A DNA stretch of 64,000 nt from Bacillus sp. ISL-45 (GCF_018613195.1 NZ_JAGGQQ010000011.1:62001-126000); one strand, 5' to 3'. Shown: positions 35,685-45,120, counted from the stretch's first letter. Notes: a model not told the origin generated them from the sequence alone. Program-made: numbers and translations.

Positions 35685-36953
35685 ATGGAACAAGAAACAG
35701 TGAAGAAAAAATGGGTGAGTGTAGAGGATATCCTTATTGCTTATCGGCATCTCAAAGAGGTTGTTGCCCACACTCCATTGCAATTGAACCAGCGATTATC
35801 AGAAAAATATGAAGCAGATATTTATTTGAAGCGTGAGGATCTACAGCATGTCCGCTCTTTCAAGCTGAGGGGCGCTTATTATTCAATGAAGTTATTATGG
35901 GAAGAAGGGCTTGATAATGGTGTAGTTTGCGCGAGTGCCGGCAATCATGCTCAAGGTGTAGCATATGCTTGCCGGCAGCTTGGTGTGAACGGGAAAATTT
36001 TTATGCCGGCGACAACGCCTGGCCAAAAAATCAGCCAGGTTGAAATGTTTGGGCGAGAGTACGTCGACATCATCCTGGTCGGTGATACCTTTGATGATTC
36101 TTACCGGGAGGCGCGGGAATGTGCTGAACAGGAAGGAAGGGAATTCATCCACCCTTTCGATGATGAAAAGGTGATTGCTGGACAGGGAACTGTTGCAGTT
36201 GAGATTCTTAATGATTGTCAGGAATCTGTTGATTTTATTTTCTCCAGTATTGGTGGCGGAGGTTTGATGGCAGGGTTGAGTACATATATAAAAAGCGTAT
36301 CACCGACGACCACCTTAGTGGGAGTCGAGCCCAGCGGTGCAGCATCCATGAGGGCTGCTTTTGAAGAAAATAGTGTTATTCCCCTAAAAGAAATCGATAC
36401 ATTCGTAGATGGTGCTGCAGTAAAATGTGTAGGCAGCAAGACATATGAAATTTGCAGAGAAAATGTCGATAGACTTGTTGCAGTTCCTGAAGGGAAAGTA
36501 TGTACTTCTATCCTGGAGCTATATAATGAGCATGCAATTGTGACTGAACCTGCAGGTGCCTTGCCCATTGCAGCACTGGATCTTCTAAGGGATGAGATAA
36601 AAGGGAAGTCAGTGGTATGTGTCATTAGCGGAGGAAACAATGATATCAGCAGGATGCAGGAGATTAAAGAAAGATCTCTTCTCCATGAGGGCTTGCTGCA
36701 TTACTTTATTGTCAATTTTCCACAGCGTGCAGGTGCGCTGCGCGAATTCCTCGATGATGTACTGGGACCCGGGGATGATATCACAAGGTTTGAGTACACA
36801 AAGAAGAATAATAAGGAAAGCGGTCCAGCACTTGTCGGAATCGAATTGAAGAATAAGCATGAATATCAAAGACTGATCGCCAGCATGGAGAACAAAGGTT
36901 TTGCCTTTATGGAATTGAACAAGGACAATCAGCTGTTTAATTTACTGGTATAA
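35685..36953 (+). CDS. ilvA: Threonine dehydratase (biosynthetic)
   Basis: A 422-residue enzyme that converts threonine to 2-oxobutanoate for isoleucine synthesis. The PLP lysine is Lys60 in RSFKLRGAYY, the serine/glycine loop is SAGNHAQGVAYA, and GGGGLMAG binds PLP phosphate. The C-terminal 85 residues are the short regulatory ACT-like domain typical of bacilli. ATG 35685 follows GAGGGTGAC and gives the length of B. subtilis IlvA. No T-box is visible upstream. Confidence 0.97.
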   Translation: MEQETVKKKWVSVEDILIAYRHLKEVVAHTPLQLNQRLSEKYEADIYLKREDLQHVRSFKLRGAYYSMKLLWEEGLDNGVVCASAGNHAQGVAYACRQLGVNGKIFMPATTPGQKISQVEMFGREYVDIILVGDTFDDSYREARECAEQEGREFIHPFDDEKVIAGQGTVAVEILNDCQESVDFIFSSIGGGGLMAGLSTYIKSVSPTTTLVGVEPSGAASMRAAFEENSVIPLKEIDTFVDGAAVKCVGSKTYEICRENVDRLVAVPEGKVCTSILELYNEHAIVTEPAGALPIAALDLLRDEIKGKSVVCVISGGNNDISRMQEIKERSLLHEGLLHYFIVNFPQRAGALREFLDDVLGPGDDITRFEYTKKNNKESGPALVGIELKNKHEYQRLIASMENKGFAFMELNKDNQLFNLLV

Positions 36954-37124
36954 TATTTATAATAGATAATTAAGGATAGATGTTATAAAATAAGAAATGT
37001 CACACTTCGTCAGATTACGGAGTCCTTTGTGAATTTCTTATGAACTTTCACGGCATTCCTCCACTTTGGGGAGTAAAAGTACTATAATCATAGTAGATTT
37101 ACAATATGAAAAGGAGATGTTGAT

Positions 37125-37328
37125 ATGTTATCTAACATCGGAGTTCCTGGATTAATCTTAATCCTTGTCTTAGCACTCATTATTTTTGGACCTAAAAAGC
37201 TTCCAGAGATCGGCCGTGCATTTGGTCAGACGCTTCGCGAATTTAAGAAGTCGACTCGTGAATTGACAAGTGATGTTATGGAAGAATTTGAAGAAGAAAA
37301 GAAAGAAATTACGAAAGCTACTAAATAA
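37125..37328 (+). CDS. tatA: Twin-arginine translocase subunit TatA
   Basis: A 67-residue TatA. A single membrane span (residues about 5-21) is followed by the [23 protein letters not shown] hinge and amphipathic helix (quoted in part) and a charged tail. With TatC it exports folded proteins carrying RR signal peptides. ATG 37125 follows AAGGAGATG. A terminator-like hairpin separates it from tatC. Confidence 0.95.
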   Translation: MLSNIGVPGLILILVLALIIFGPKKLPEIGRAFGQTLREFKKSTRELTSDVMEEFEEEKKEITKATK

Positions 37329-37360
37329 GGTGTAAGATGCTTTTGTCTTACACCTTTTTT
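37327..37360 (+). terminator. Terminator-like hairpin between tatA and tatC
   Basis: AAGGTGTAAGA / TCTTACACCTT followed by T residues. Partial termination here would make more TatA than TatC. Confidence 0.8.
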
Positions 37361-37431
37361 CTTAAAAAGGTTTGTAAATGACAGGCTTTAATCAAGAAGT
37401 GCACCAAACGGAATTGGCAGGGGATAGTTAT

Positions 37432-38205
37432 ATGGAAGATAAAGAATTAAATCTGGTGGATCATCTCGATGAGCTGCGGAACAGACTGATCATTTCGGCA
37501 GTTGCATTTATTATTTTCTTTGGCTTAGGATTTTTCTATGTTAAAGATATATATAACTTTTTTGTCCGCGATTTGGACGTAAAGTTAATAGTCTTAGGTC
37601 CAAGTGACATCGTATGGATTTACTTCATGCTTGCCACCATCATCGCGATAGCTGGTACGATTCCTGTATTGGCCACACAGATTTGGCTTTTTGTCAAACC
37701 AGCGCTCAGGCCGATTGAACGGAAAATATCACTTTCTTATATCCCGGCTTTATTCTTGCTGTTCATCGTTGGCCTTGCTTTCGGCTACTTTGTGATTTTT
37801 CCTACAGTATTGAACTTCCTTGTGGAACTTAGCGGAGATATGCTTGTAACCAACTTTACGGCGGAAAAGTATTTCAAGTTTATTATGAATATGACCCTAC
37901 CATTTGGAGTGCTGTTCGAATTGCCGGTTGTCGTCATGTTCTTGACTTCCCTGGGAGTCATTAATCCTTACGTTTTAGTAAAGGTCAGAAAATATGCTTA
38001 TTTTATATTGATTGTGATTTCAGTCATCATTTCACCGCCTGATTTCATGTCGGATATCCTGGTTACGATTCCGCTCCTGGTTTTGTATGAAATCAGTGTA
38101 AACTTGTCTAAATTTGTTTACAAACGGAAGCTTAAAAAGGAAAAAGAGTGGCAAGAGCAATATGGTGGTATGGAAGAGGAAAGCGACGAGGAATCATCCT
38201 TGTAA
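37432..38205 (+). CDS. tatC: Twin-arginine translocase subunit TatC
   Basis: A 257-residue six-span TatC. The N-terminal HLDELRNRLI, FVKPALRPIERK after the second span, and ELPVVVMFLTSLGV are family motifs; the C-terminal tail is charged and cytoplasmic. TatC recognises the RR signal peptide. ATG 37432 is preferred to ATG 37378 because AGGGGATAG lies just upstream and the protein then has normal family length. A terminator follows. Confidence 0.95.
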   Translation: MEDKELNLVDHLDELRNRLIISAVAFIIFFGLGFFYVKDIYNFFVRDLDVKLIVLGPSDIVWIYFMLATIIAIAGTIPVLATQIWLFVKPALRPIERKISLSYIPALFLLFIVGLAFGYFVIFPTVLNFLVELSGDMLVTNFTAEKYFKFIMNMTLPFGVLFELPVVVMFLTSLGVINPYVLVKVRKYAYFILIVISVIISPPDFMSDILVTIPLLVLYEISVNLSKFVYKRKLKKEKEWQEQYGGMEEESDEESSL

Positions 38206-38225
38206 AATGAATCAAAACGCATTCA

Positions 38226-38253
38226 AACGTGTGGACCTTCCACACGTTTTTTG
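38226..38253 (+). terminator. Intrinsic terminator of tatC
   Basis: AACGTGTGGA / TCCACACGTT with a 3-base loop and six T. Confidence 0.92.
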
Positions 38254-38369
38254 TATTCACAGGCTCACGAAATAGCAAAAAAAATATTATATATCCGCGT
38301 AAACAGACACATTTCGAGCAGCATTTAGGGTATAATATAATCAAACGGGTATAAAAGAGGATTGATATT

Positions 38370-38621
38370 TTGCTATTCAAAAGCCTAGAGTTCAAAAATG
38401 TTGTTGGACAGAAGGTTAAAGTCGTGGATATTCCTGTGTTGGAAGAAGAGAGCACCTATTATTTTATGATCCAAGTCCGTTTGCAAACTTTTATAACAGC
38501 AATCTACCAGGAAAGAAACGCAAAAAAGTTTTATTCTTTTAAAGAGTATTTAAAGAGAGTTATGAAGTGGCCGGATTATGAGCAGTTATTCCAATGTGCT
38601 GAATTAAAAAATAACGCCTGA
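38370..38621 (+). CDS. Hypothetical protein, 83 residues (ypmP position)
   Basis: Not recognised by motif. It starts MLFKSLEFKNVVGQKVKVVD, is soluble, and has a basic middle (YQERNAKKFYSFKEYLKR). TTG 38370 has AGAGGA about 10 bases upstream. It lies between ilvA/tat and ypmQ, where B. subtilis has the small gene ypmP of similar size. A terminator follows. Confidence 0.7.
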   Translation: MLFKSLEFKNVVGQKVKVVDIPVLEEESTYYFMIQVRLQTFITAIYQERNAKKFYSFKEYLKRVMKWPDYEQLFQCAELKNNA

Positions 38622-38634
38622 AGATTCATTTTTG

Positions 38635-38661
38635 AAGCGCCTCCACAAAGGCGCTTTTGTT
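38635..38661 (+). terminator. Intrinsic terminator
   Basis: GCGCCT / AGGCGC hairpin then TTTTGTTCTTTTT. Confidence 0.8.
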
Positions 38662-38757
38662 CTTTTTACAGGGTTTTTTGAATGTAAATAATTTTCTTTG
38701 CATCTGAGAATAGGTATAATAGTCATAGTACGGTGCTTTTGATAGGGATGTGAATTT

Positions 38758-39600
38758 ATGACTAAAATCAAAATTGTAACTGATTCTACTTGTGACTTGA
38801 ATGATGAACTCATCAAAAAGTGGGGGATTATTGTTGTCCCTTTATCAATTTCTATTAATGGTGAAAACTACTTAGATAGAGTGGATATCAGTCCAAAGGA
38901 ATTTATGGAAAAGCTGAAAGCCTCTCCTGATTTGCCAAAGAGCTCCCAGCCGCCTGCCGGTGAGTTTTTGAAGGTGTATGACGAGCTGGCCGCGGATGGT
39001 TTTGAAATCATTTCTATACATATGACAGGCGGTATGAGCGGTACGGTGCGTTCGGCAGAAAGTGCCGCCCAGATGACCAGTGCAAAGGTAAATGTGGTTG
39101 ATTCCCGCTTTATTTCGAAAGGGTTAGCCTTTCAAGTTCTTGAGGCTGCGCAGATGGCCGCTGCAGGTAAAACAGCTGATGAAATAGTAGCAAGACTAGA
39201 TGAGATTAGAAAACAGACTCGTCTTTTTGTCGTCGTTGATACCCTTGAGAATTTGGTCAAGGGAGGGCGGATTGGCAAAGGAAGAGCAATGATCGGCTCA
39301 TTATTGAATATTAAACCGATCGCCTCACTCGAAGGAGGAGAATATACTCCTGTCTCTAAAGCTAGAAGTCATTCGCAAGTTGTAAAATACCTTAGAAACC
39401 AATTTGCCGCAGATACAGAAGGGAAAACCATTAAAGGGGTAGGACTTGTTCATGCGGAAGGAGAAGGACTGGCCGAGAAAATAAAGTCTGCCGTTATTGA
39501 AACTTCTGGATATGATGACTTTTCCATCGAAGAAACGACACCAATTGTAAGTACTCACACGGGTCCTGGTGCTATTGGGTTCATGTATTATTTTGAATAG
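38758..39600 (+). CDS. DegV family fatty-acid-binding protein (second copy)
   Basis: A 280-residue DegV protein. IVTDSTCDL, KSSQPPAGEFLKVYDEL, GGMSGTVRSAES and LVKGGRIGKGRAMIGSLLNIKPI match the family and the fatty-acid pocket of FakB proteins. It shares the fold with the product at 17630 but is clearly diverged, so the two may prefer different acyl chains. ATG 38758 follows AGGGATGTG. Its stop codon abuts MITE copy D. Confidence 0.9.
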   Translation: MTKIKIVTDSTCDLNDELIKKWGIIVVPLSISINGENYLDRVDISPKEFMEKLKASPDLPKSSQPPAGEFLKVYDELAADGFEIISIHMTGGMSGTVRSAESAAQMTSAKVNVVDSRFISKGLAFQVLEAAQMAAAGKTADEIVARLDEIRKQTRLFVVVDTLENLVKGGRIGKGRAMIGSLLNIKPIASLEGGEYTPVSKARSHSQVVKYLRNQFAADTEGKTIKGVGLVHAEGEGLAEKIKSAVIETSGYDDFSIEETTPIVSTHTGPGAIGFMYYFE

Positions 39601-39785
39601 GCTCTTTTCTCAAACTTTGTTGCTATTGACTGCAAAGTAGGATTAAATGACCGATGTTCCTTCACAAAATTAAAGCTAATTATGAGAAAAGAGCTTGCAC
39701 ACTTAATTCCAAACTACATAATGGCTTATTATCAAGTTAAAATCGGCTTTAGGATTTTAACAACAATCTTTTCGAAAACAGCCTT
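39600..39785. mobile_element. MITE-like element, copy D
   Basis: About 186 bp from GGCTCTTTTCTCAAAC to CTTTTCGAAAACAGCC, same orientation and subfamily as copy C. It starts at the last base of the degV stop codon. The remainder of the 39601-39977 gap holds a terminator and AT-rich sequence only. Confidence 0.8.
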
Positions 39786-39809
39786 TGAATAAAATAATGA
39801 AGTGATAGA

Positions 39810-39839
39810 TCCTGAAGTGTATAACTTCAGGACTTTTTT
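39810..39839 (+). terminator. Intrinsic terminator
   Basis: TCCTGAAG / CTTCAGGA with a 7-base loop and seven T after one C. Confidence 0.85.
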
Positions 39840-39977
39840 ATGCCCTTTCCCTTGAAATTTATTTCATACACCAAGATAGATGGGCAAAGTTATTTAAATA
39901 TACAGGATAATTATGAAGTTGTGTCGAATATTTTCAACAATTCACTTTAGGATAGAACGGAATGTGACAATGAAATT

Positions 39978-41603
39978 ATGAAACTGAATGTTAAGAACCT
40001 GCCATTATTTAAAAAGATATTAATGTTTTCATTTATGATCACAACGATCGTAGTAGTGTCGATAATGGGGACAAGTTTCTACCTGCAGTCGAAACAATTG
40101 AAGAGTCAAATGGCTGACAAGGTTGAAGGGGTCGCAGGAATTTGGTCATCTACACTGGATCCTGAAGATATTAGAAAGGCAAGTGAGTTTCGCGATGAGT
40201 CTAACCCTTCCGTCAAGCGGCTGGAAAAACTCCTGACGATGGTAGGTGACAAAAGTGCTTCATTCCTTGGGGCTTATATTATTCTGCCTGAGGAATATCC
40301 AAATCAGAAAGTTTACATCTTGTCCGCATCCGATATTTATAAGGCGTACTCTTTCGATTCTCTAATGTTCTATGATGCAGGTGAAGAATTTATAAGTGCA
40401 TATCGAAATACCCGGGAAAAGAAGAAAATATCGAGTACCGATATCTTCACCGATCAATACGGTTCCTGGATTTCATCCTTCGCTCCAATCACTGATAACA
40501 GTGGAAATCTGGTGGCCATTCTTGGAATAGATGCAAAGGCTTCCATAATTAAGGAAAATCAGATGGAAATCCTTATGCTGTTATTATTGGAGATGGCCGC
40601 CATTTTGGCAATTGTCTATGTAATCCTGAATTGGGGCCTTAAGAAGGTCATGAAACCAGTTGATGACTTATTCTTTGGCATTAAAGAAATCAGTTCTGGC
40701 AATTTCACCGTCAAGCTGCCTGTTCACGATCAATCAGAGTTAAGTTTATTGAGTGAAAAATTCAATGAGATGGCTTCCCAGCTCTCCCAGCTATTCGATA
40801 GGGTTTCAGCCGCCTCAAAGCAACTCGGCCAACCATCGCTGGAGGATAAGGAATCGCTTTTGTTAGAGGAAGCGATTAACACAATGGAGGATATATTTGA
40901 ACGCACAAAGGTACAGCAGGAGCTCCAGCGGGCAGAGAAAATGAACGCAATCGGCCAGCTGGCTGCTTCTGTAGCTCATGAAATCAGGAATCCTATGACT
41001 GTCGTGAAAGGTTTTTTGCAAATCTTCCTTTCTAAAGATATGACTGAGGAAGATCATATGTATTTAAAACTTATGATTGAAGAATTGAACAGGGCGGAAA
41101 CAATCATAAATGACTATTTGAGTCTGGCAAAACCCGATGTTGGGAGGCTTGAAATCATCGATGGCAGCGAGATGACGGAGCAGGTCATGGATTTGATGAG
41201 TTCTTACGCGATGATGTCAAAAAACATTTCCATGCACACTGAAATTAAGGATCAGGTAAAAATCAGGGGCAATAAAAGTGAATTAAAACAAGTGCTCATC
41301 AATATTTTAAAAAATGGTATTGAGGCGATGGGGGATGGCGGAAGGCTTAGCGTGACACTGGAAAAGCAAGGGGATTTCGGTGTGTTTATCATAAAAGATA
41401 CAGGCATTGGCATGACTGCGGAGGAGCTTTCAAGACTTGGTACGGCTTTTTATTCGTTGAAAGAACGCGGTACAGGGATGGGGTTGATGGTTTGTTACCA
41501 GATTGTTGAAAGGATGAAAGGTCAAATCAAGGTTTCAAGTAAAAAAGGAGAAGGTACCATTTTTGAGATTATGGTCCCGTTATTAATGGAAAGCCCTGAG
41601 TAA
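39978..41603 (+). CDS. Membrane sensor histidine kinase (orphan, sporulation-kinase-like)
   Basis: A 541-residue kinase. A membrane span at about 14-36, an extracytoplasmic sensor domain to about 195, a second span at about 198-220, HAMP to about 280, HisKA with His334 in SVAHEIRNPMTVVKGFLQ, then the ATPase domain (NILKNGIEAM, DTGIGMTAEE, GTGMGLMV). The H-box is like those of Bacillus kinases feeding the sporulation phosphorelay. No response regulator gene is adjacent, which also fits. ATG 39978 has a weak ribosome-binding site. Confidence 0.9.
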   Translation: MKLNVKNLPLFKKILMFSFMITTIVVVSIMGTSFYLQSKQLKSQMADKVEGVAGIWSSTLDPEDIRKASEFRDESNPSVKRLEKLLTMVGDKSASFLGAYIILPEEYPNQKVYILSASDIYKAYSFDSLMFYDAGEEFISAYRNTREKKKISSTDIFTDQYGSWISSFAPITDNSGNLVAILGIDAKASIIKENQMEILMLLLLEMAAILAIVYVILNWGLKKVMKPVDDLFFGIKEISSGNFTVKLPVHDQSELSLLSEKFNEMASQLSQLFDRVSAASKQLGQPSLEDKESLLLEEAINTMEDIFERTKVQQELQRAEKMNAIGQLAASVAHEIRNPMTVVKGFLQIFLSKDMTEEDHMYLKLMIEELNRAETIINDYLSLAKPDVGRLEIIDGSEMTEQVMDLMSSYAMMSKNISMHTEIKDQVKIRGNKSELKQVLINILKNGIEAMGDGGRLSVTLEKQGDFGVFIIKDTGIGMTAEELSRLGTAFYSLKERGTGMGLMVCYQIVERMKGQIKVSSKKGEGTIFEIMVPLLMESPE

Positions 41604-41618
41604 AATTCGGGGCTTTTT
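41590..41618 (+). terminator. Intrinsic terminator of kinase gene
   Basis: AAGCCC / GGGCTT stem around the stop codon followed by T residues. Confidence 0.75.
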
Positions 41619-41677
41619 AAAATTTTGCCATTATTTTCAAAGCCCCAAATATAATTTATAAAGGAGGTGTCCGGACT

Positions 41678-42652
41678 TTGGTGAAAAAAGTGCTTTTCTT
41701 TAGTGATTTTGGGATAGATGACAATATTGCTGTATTATATGCGTTCTTTAACAAAGATATAGATTTGGTTGGCGTCGTTGCCGATTACGGAAATGTATCC
41801 AAACAAGATGCGCTGCGAAATGCCGCTTATTTGCGGAAGCTGACTGGGAGAAGTGATATTCCAGCTTTTGCAGGTGCAGAATTGCCGTTGACAGGAGATC
41901 CGCCTGAATATGTACCAGACGTTCATGGCAGTGAAGGTCTTGGACCAATCATCCCTGATGTAGAGGCGGACTACACTCTGGAAAACTTCCATGGCATACA
42001 GGAAATAATCGAACTGAACCCGGATGAAATCATTATTGTGAATGTAGGCAGGCTATCATCACTGGCAGCTGCTTTCATTCTTTATCCGGAAACCATGAAA
42101 AAAGTAAAGGATTTTTACATTATGGGTGGTGCGTTCAAAGAACCGGGAAATGTGACTCCAGTGGCTGAAGCTAATTTCTATGGAGATCCATACGCTGCAA
42201 ATATTGTATTGAGCCAGGCAATCCCACCTGTGAAAATTATTCCGCTTGATGTAACAAGCGGAGCGATTGTGACACCTGCCTTGATCAACGAGCTTGATGA
42301 GTACTACCAATCTATTGGGAGTGAAGTAGGAAAGCTAGTGAAGCCAATGTTTGATTATTACTACAAGTTTTATAAGCAGAGGAATCCTGAATTGACGGGA
42401 GCTCCCCTTCACGATGTTCTTACACTATGGGCGTTAGTAAAAGAAGATCATGTGGCTTCCCTCGAAATTCCTGTTAAAGTTGTTGTAAACAAAGGAGAGG
42501 CATATGGGCAGAGCATCGGAGATTTTAGGAACACAATTAATAAAGCGGATTATCCAGTACATAAAGTAGCTGTTAACTTTAGCTATACAGAGTTCATTAA
42601 AGATTTTTTTACAACGATGAAAAATTCAAAATCACAAAATGGCACAGGGTAA
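41678..42652 (+). CDS. Inosine-uridine preferring nucleoside hydrolase family protein
   Basis: A 324-residue nucleoside hydrolase. The N-terminal metal motif is FSDFGIDDNIAVLYAF (family DxDxGxDD; the first Asp is replaced by Ser, so calcium binding may differ). Also visible are VNVGRLSSLAAAF, YIMGGAFKEPGNVTPVAEANF and the late HDVLTLWAL. The enzymes split ribonucleosides into base and ribose. TTG 41678 follows AAGGAGGTG at 8 bases. It stands alone; no nucleoside transporter is adjacent. Confidence 0.87.
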   Translation: MVKKVLFFSDFGIDDNIAVLYAFFNKDIDLVGVVADYGNVSKQDALRNAAYLRKLTGRSDIPAFAGAELPLTGDPPEYVPDVHGSEGLGPIIPDVEADYTLENFHGIQEIIELNPDEIIIVNVGRLSSLAAAFILYPETMKKVKDFYIMGGAFKEPGNVTPVAEANFYGDPYAANIVLSQAIPPVKIIPLDVTSGAIVTPALINELDEYYQSIGSEVGKLVKPMFDYYYKFYKQRNPELTGAPLHDVLTLWALVKEDHVASLEIPVKVVVNKGEAYGQSIGDFRNTINKADYPVHKVAVNFSYTEFIKDFFTTMKNSKSQNGTG

Positions 42653-42756
42653 ATAATGATTATTTCACACTTCTTTCATACCTTTTTCTTTCTTCTCTCA
42701 AATGCGTCTGCTAGAATTGTCTATGGACATTATTCGAAAGATTGCAGGTGATGATT

Positions 42757-43335
42757 TTGAAAAAGGTTTACGCTATTCTTATGCTTTCAGCAGTAATCAT
42801 TTTTGCTGCGGGATGTGGTGACAGCGGTCTAAAGGATGCGAAGAATTATCCTATAGAGGATTTTACTTTCACGAATCAAAATGGGGAATCAATAAGTAAG
42901 GCGGATTTTAAAGATAAAGTCTGGGTTGCCAGCTTTATTTTCACAAACTGTGCGGATGTGTGCCCGCCAATGACAGCCAATATGGCGAAACTTCAGGATA
43001 TGATGAAAGAAGAAGGGCTCGAGGATGTCGAGATTGTTTCCTTTAGTGTAGATCCTTCTGTCGACAGTCCTGAGGTACTAAAAGAGTATGGCAATAAGTT
43101 CAATGTTGATTTCACGAACTGGTCTTTCCTTACAGGTTATTCACAAGAGGAAATAGAAAAATTCGCGCTTGAAAACTTTAAGACTCTTGTCAAGAAACCG
43201 GAGACAGGGGATCAGGTGATCCATGGGACAGATTTTTATCTTGTCGATCAAAACGGGGACATGAGGAAATATTATACTGGACTGAAGGAAGTACCGTTTG
43301 AACAAATAATTGAAGATATTAAAACACTCCAATAG
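42757..43335 (+). CDS. ypmQ: Sco1/SenC copper protein (YpmQ)
   Basis: A 192-residue lipoprotein with a lipobox FAAGC (Cys20). The thioredoxin-like domain carries Cys65-x3-Cys69 (TNCADVCPP) and His156 (HGTDFYLV), the copper ligands of Sco. It assembles the CuA centre of cytochrome c oxidase outside the membrane. TTG 42757 is chosen over upstream in-frame starts because AGGTG lies 6 bases before it and the length equals BsSco. ypmR and ypmS follow, as in B. subtilis. Confidence 0.95.
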   Translation: MKKVYAILMLSAVIIFAAGCGDSGLKDAKNYPIEDFTFTNQNGESISKADFKDKVWVASFIFTNCADVCPPMTANMAKLQDMMKEEGLEDVEIVSFSVDPSVDSPEVLKEYGNKFNVDFTNWSFLTGYSQEEIEKFALENFKTLVKKPETGDQVIHGTDFYLVDQNGDMRKYYTGLKEVPFEQIIEDIKTLQ

Positions 43336-43358
43336 GCCGCATTTTGTGGCCTGTTTTA
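43334..43358 (+). terminator. Intrinsic terminator of ypmQ
   Basis: AGGCCGCA / TGTGGCCT (one G-U) followed by TTTT. Confidence 0.7.
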
Positions 43359-43533
43359 TTTAGGTCAAGGAATAAGCCTCTCCAGGTTGAACAAATTATA
43401 AGGAACATTCGGCGCTGTTAGTACGTTGCAGTTACAGCTTGCGAATAAAGACGGCTGAAATAAGTGCGTATGTAACCCTGAAAAGGGCATTAAATGATAT
43501 AATGATTATACTTTTAAAGGCAGGTGATTAATA

Positions 43534-44340
43534 TTGTTGAAGAAATTCACCTTACTTTATATAGTGCTGGCGATGATATTAGGATCCTGCAGCCAGTTTG
43601 AAAATTTTCAAAAAGGGAACTTCAATAAGGTCAAGGAAACAGGCATGGAATTAAAGGAAGCATTGCCGACTTCCTTCTTCCCGAAGGATTTGCATATTGT
43701 TGCTGCGGGGGATTCGCTTACCCAGGGCGTAGGAGACAGCACAGATACGGGTGGATATATCCCATACCTTGCTGAGCAGCTTGAGGCAGAAAAGACAATA
43801 AAGAATGCGAATTTCGAAAATTTCGGTGTGAGAGGGAACAGGACAGACCAGCTTCTGGAAAGGCTAAAAAACAAAGATATACAATCTTCTGTAAAGGAAG
43901 CTGACCTGGTTATCTTAACAATCGGCGGGAATGATCTGATGAAGGTTGTGAAGGAGAATTTTTCCAGTCTTAAACTAAACCATTTTGAGACAGAACAAAA
44001 GTTGTTCGCAAAACAGCTGCAGGAAATCTTCCTGGCCATCAGAAATCAAAATCAGGAAGCTCCCATCGTATTGGTCGGACTCTATAATCCGTTTTACAAC
44101 TGGTTTGCGGATGTTAAGGAAATGAATCAAATAGTGGATGAATGGAATGCTCAAAGTCTTTCAATAGTAGAGCAGGATGGGAATGCTTACTTTGTCGACA
44201 TTCATGATATTTTCCTCAATAATGAAGAAAACCTGTTATACACTGATTATTTTCATCCAAATGACCTGGGATACCAATTAATGGCTGACAGGATTTATGA
44301 AATCCTTGATGAACAGGTCATTGACTCGATGTCTAACTAA
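43534..44340 (+). CDS. ypmR: SGNH/GDSL-type lipoprotein hydrolase YpmR
   Basis: A 268-residue lipoprotein (lipobox LGSCS near residue 19). Block I GDSLTQG contains the catalytic Ser61, block III is GGNDLM, and block V DYFHPNDLGYQ supplies Asp and His. This is an extracytoplasmic esterase or lipase of unknown substrate. TTG 43534 follows AGGTGATTAATA. ypmS begins 36 bases after its stop, so the two form an operon. Confidence 0.92.
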   Translation: MLKKFTLLYIVLAMILGSCSQFENFQKGNFNKVKETGMELKEALPTSFFPKDLHIVAAGDSLTQGVGDSTDTGGYIPYLAEQLEAEKTIKNANFENFGVRGNRTDQLLERLKNKDIQSSVKEADLVILTIGGNDLMKVVKENFSSLKLNHFETEQKLFAKQLQEIFLAIRNQNQEAPIVLVGLYNPFYNWFADVKEMNQIVDEWNAQSLSIVEQDGNAYFVDIHDIFLNNEENLLYTDYFHPNDLGYQLMADRIYEILDEQVIDSMSN

Positions 44341-44375
44341 GGTAATGAGATTGGGAAGAGGAGTTACAAAGATTT

Positions 44376-44960
44376 ATGACGAAAAATAAATGGAAAATCA
44401 GTTTTTTTATTCTATTGGGTATCGTGGCTGCAGCTATCCTGTTGGTATGGATCCTCATTGCTTCACCAGTTGAGGAATCTAAACCACAACCAGGAACGAG
44501 TGGAGCTGGTACGGATGATGTTGCATTTAATGTATCGACCAACAAACGTGATTTAAACAGGGTGATCAACCATTACTTAGAAGAGGAAGCAAAAAATAGT
44601 CAGATTGATTATCAAGTATTGCTGACAGATGAGGTTGAGTTATATGGGACGCTTCCGCTCTTCAGTCAAGAGCTGGAATTGCGTCTGACCTTTGAGCCTC
44701 AGGCATTGAAGAATGGTGATTTAATCTTGAAACAGAGAACAATTTCTGTGGGGAGGCTCAATCTCCCTGTATCAACTGTACTTAAATTTGTCCGGGACAG
44801 CTACGATATGCCGGATGCTGTGAATATCCAGCCGAAGGAAGAGAGAGTATACGTATCAATGGAGAGGCTGAAGCTGAAAAGTGATATCAAGGTCCGGGTA
44901 AATGAATTTGATTTGAAAAATGACAACATCAAATTTACTCTGCTTGTTCCAGCGGATTAA
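44376..44960 (+). CDS. ypmS: YpmS, DUF2140 membrane-anchored protein
   Basis: A 194-residue protein with one N-terminal membrane span (about residues 8-29) and an extracytoplasmic domain of the DUF2140 family (LNRVINHYLEEE, VELYGTLPLFSQELELRL). Function unknown; it may work with YpmR because the pair is conserved. ATG 44376 has GAGGAG upstream. A terminator follows. Confidence 0.9.
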   Translation: MTKNKWKISFFILLGIVAAAILLVWILIASPVEESKPQPGTSGAGTDDVAFNVSTNKRDLNRVINHYLEEEAKNSQIDYQVLLTDEVELYGTLPLFSQELELRLTFEPQALKNGDLILKQRTISVGRLNLPVSTVLKFVRDSYDMPDAVNIQPKEERVYVSMERLKLKSDIKVRVNEFDLKNDNIKFTLLVPAD

Positions 44961-44989
44961 GAAGGTACTCTTACGGGTGCCTTCTTTTT
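44961..44989 (+). terminator. Intrinsic terminator of ypmS
   Basis: GAAGGTAC / GTGCCTTC hairpin followed by five T. Confidence 0.8.
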
Positions 44990-45091
44990 GCTTAGTACTT
45001 GAATGCCATGGTGAAAGACAGTGGAATACTAATCCTTAAAAAACGAGAATGGTCGGTTTGAATAAGGATTGGAAAATGGTCAGTTAGCAGC

Positions 45092-45120
45092 AAAAAGTCA
45101 GGCCGGTCGCCCGGCCTTTT
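45092..45120 (-). terminator. Terminator of the DUF4397 gene
   Basis: AGGCCGG / CCGGCCT hairpin; on the minus strand five T follow after GAC. It may also act on the plus strand (TTTT). Confidence 0.75.

Noticed and set aside
35041-39785. MITE-like copies C and D as small RNA genes or riboswitches
   Set aside because: Terminal inverted repeats and scattered unrelated contexts favour a mobile element, although a transcribed role is not excluded.
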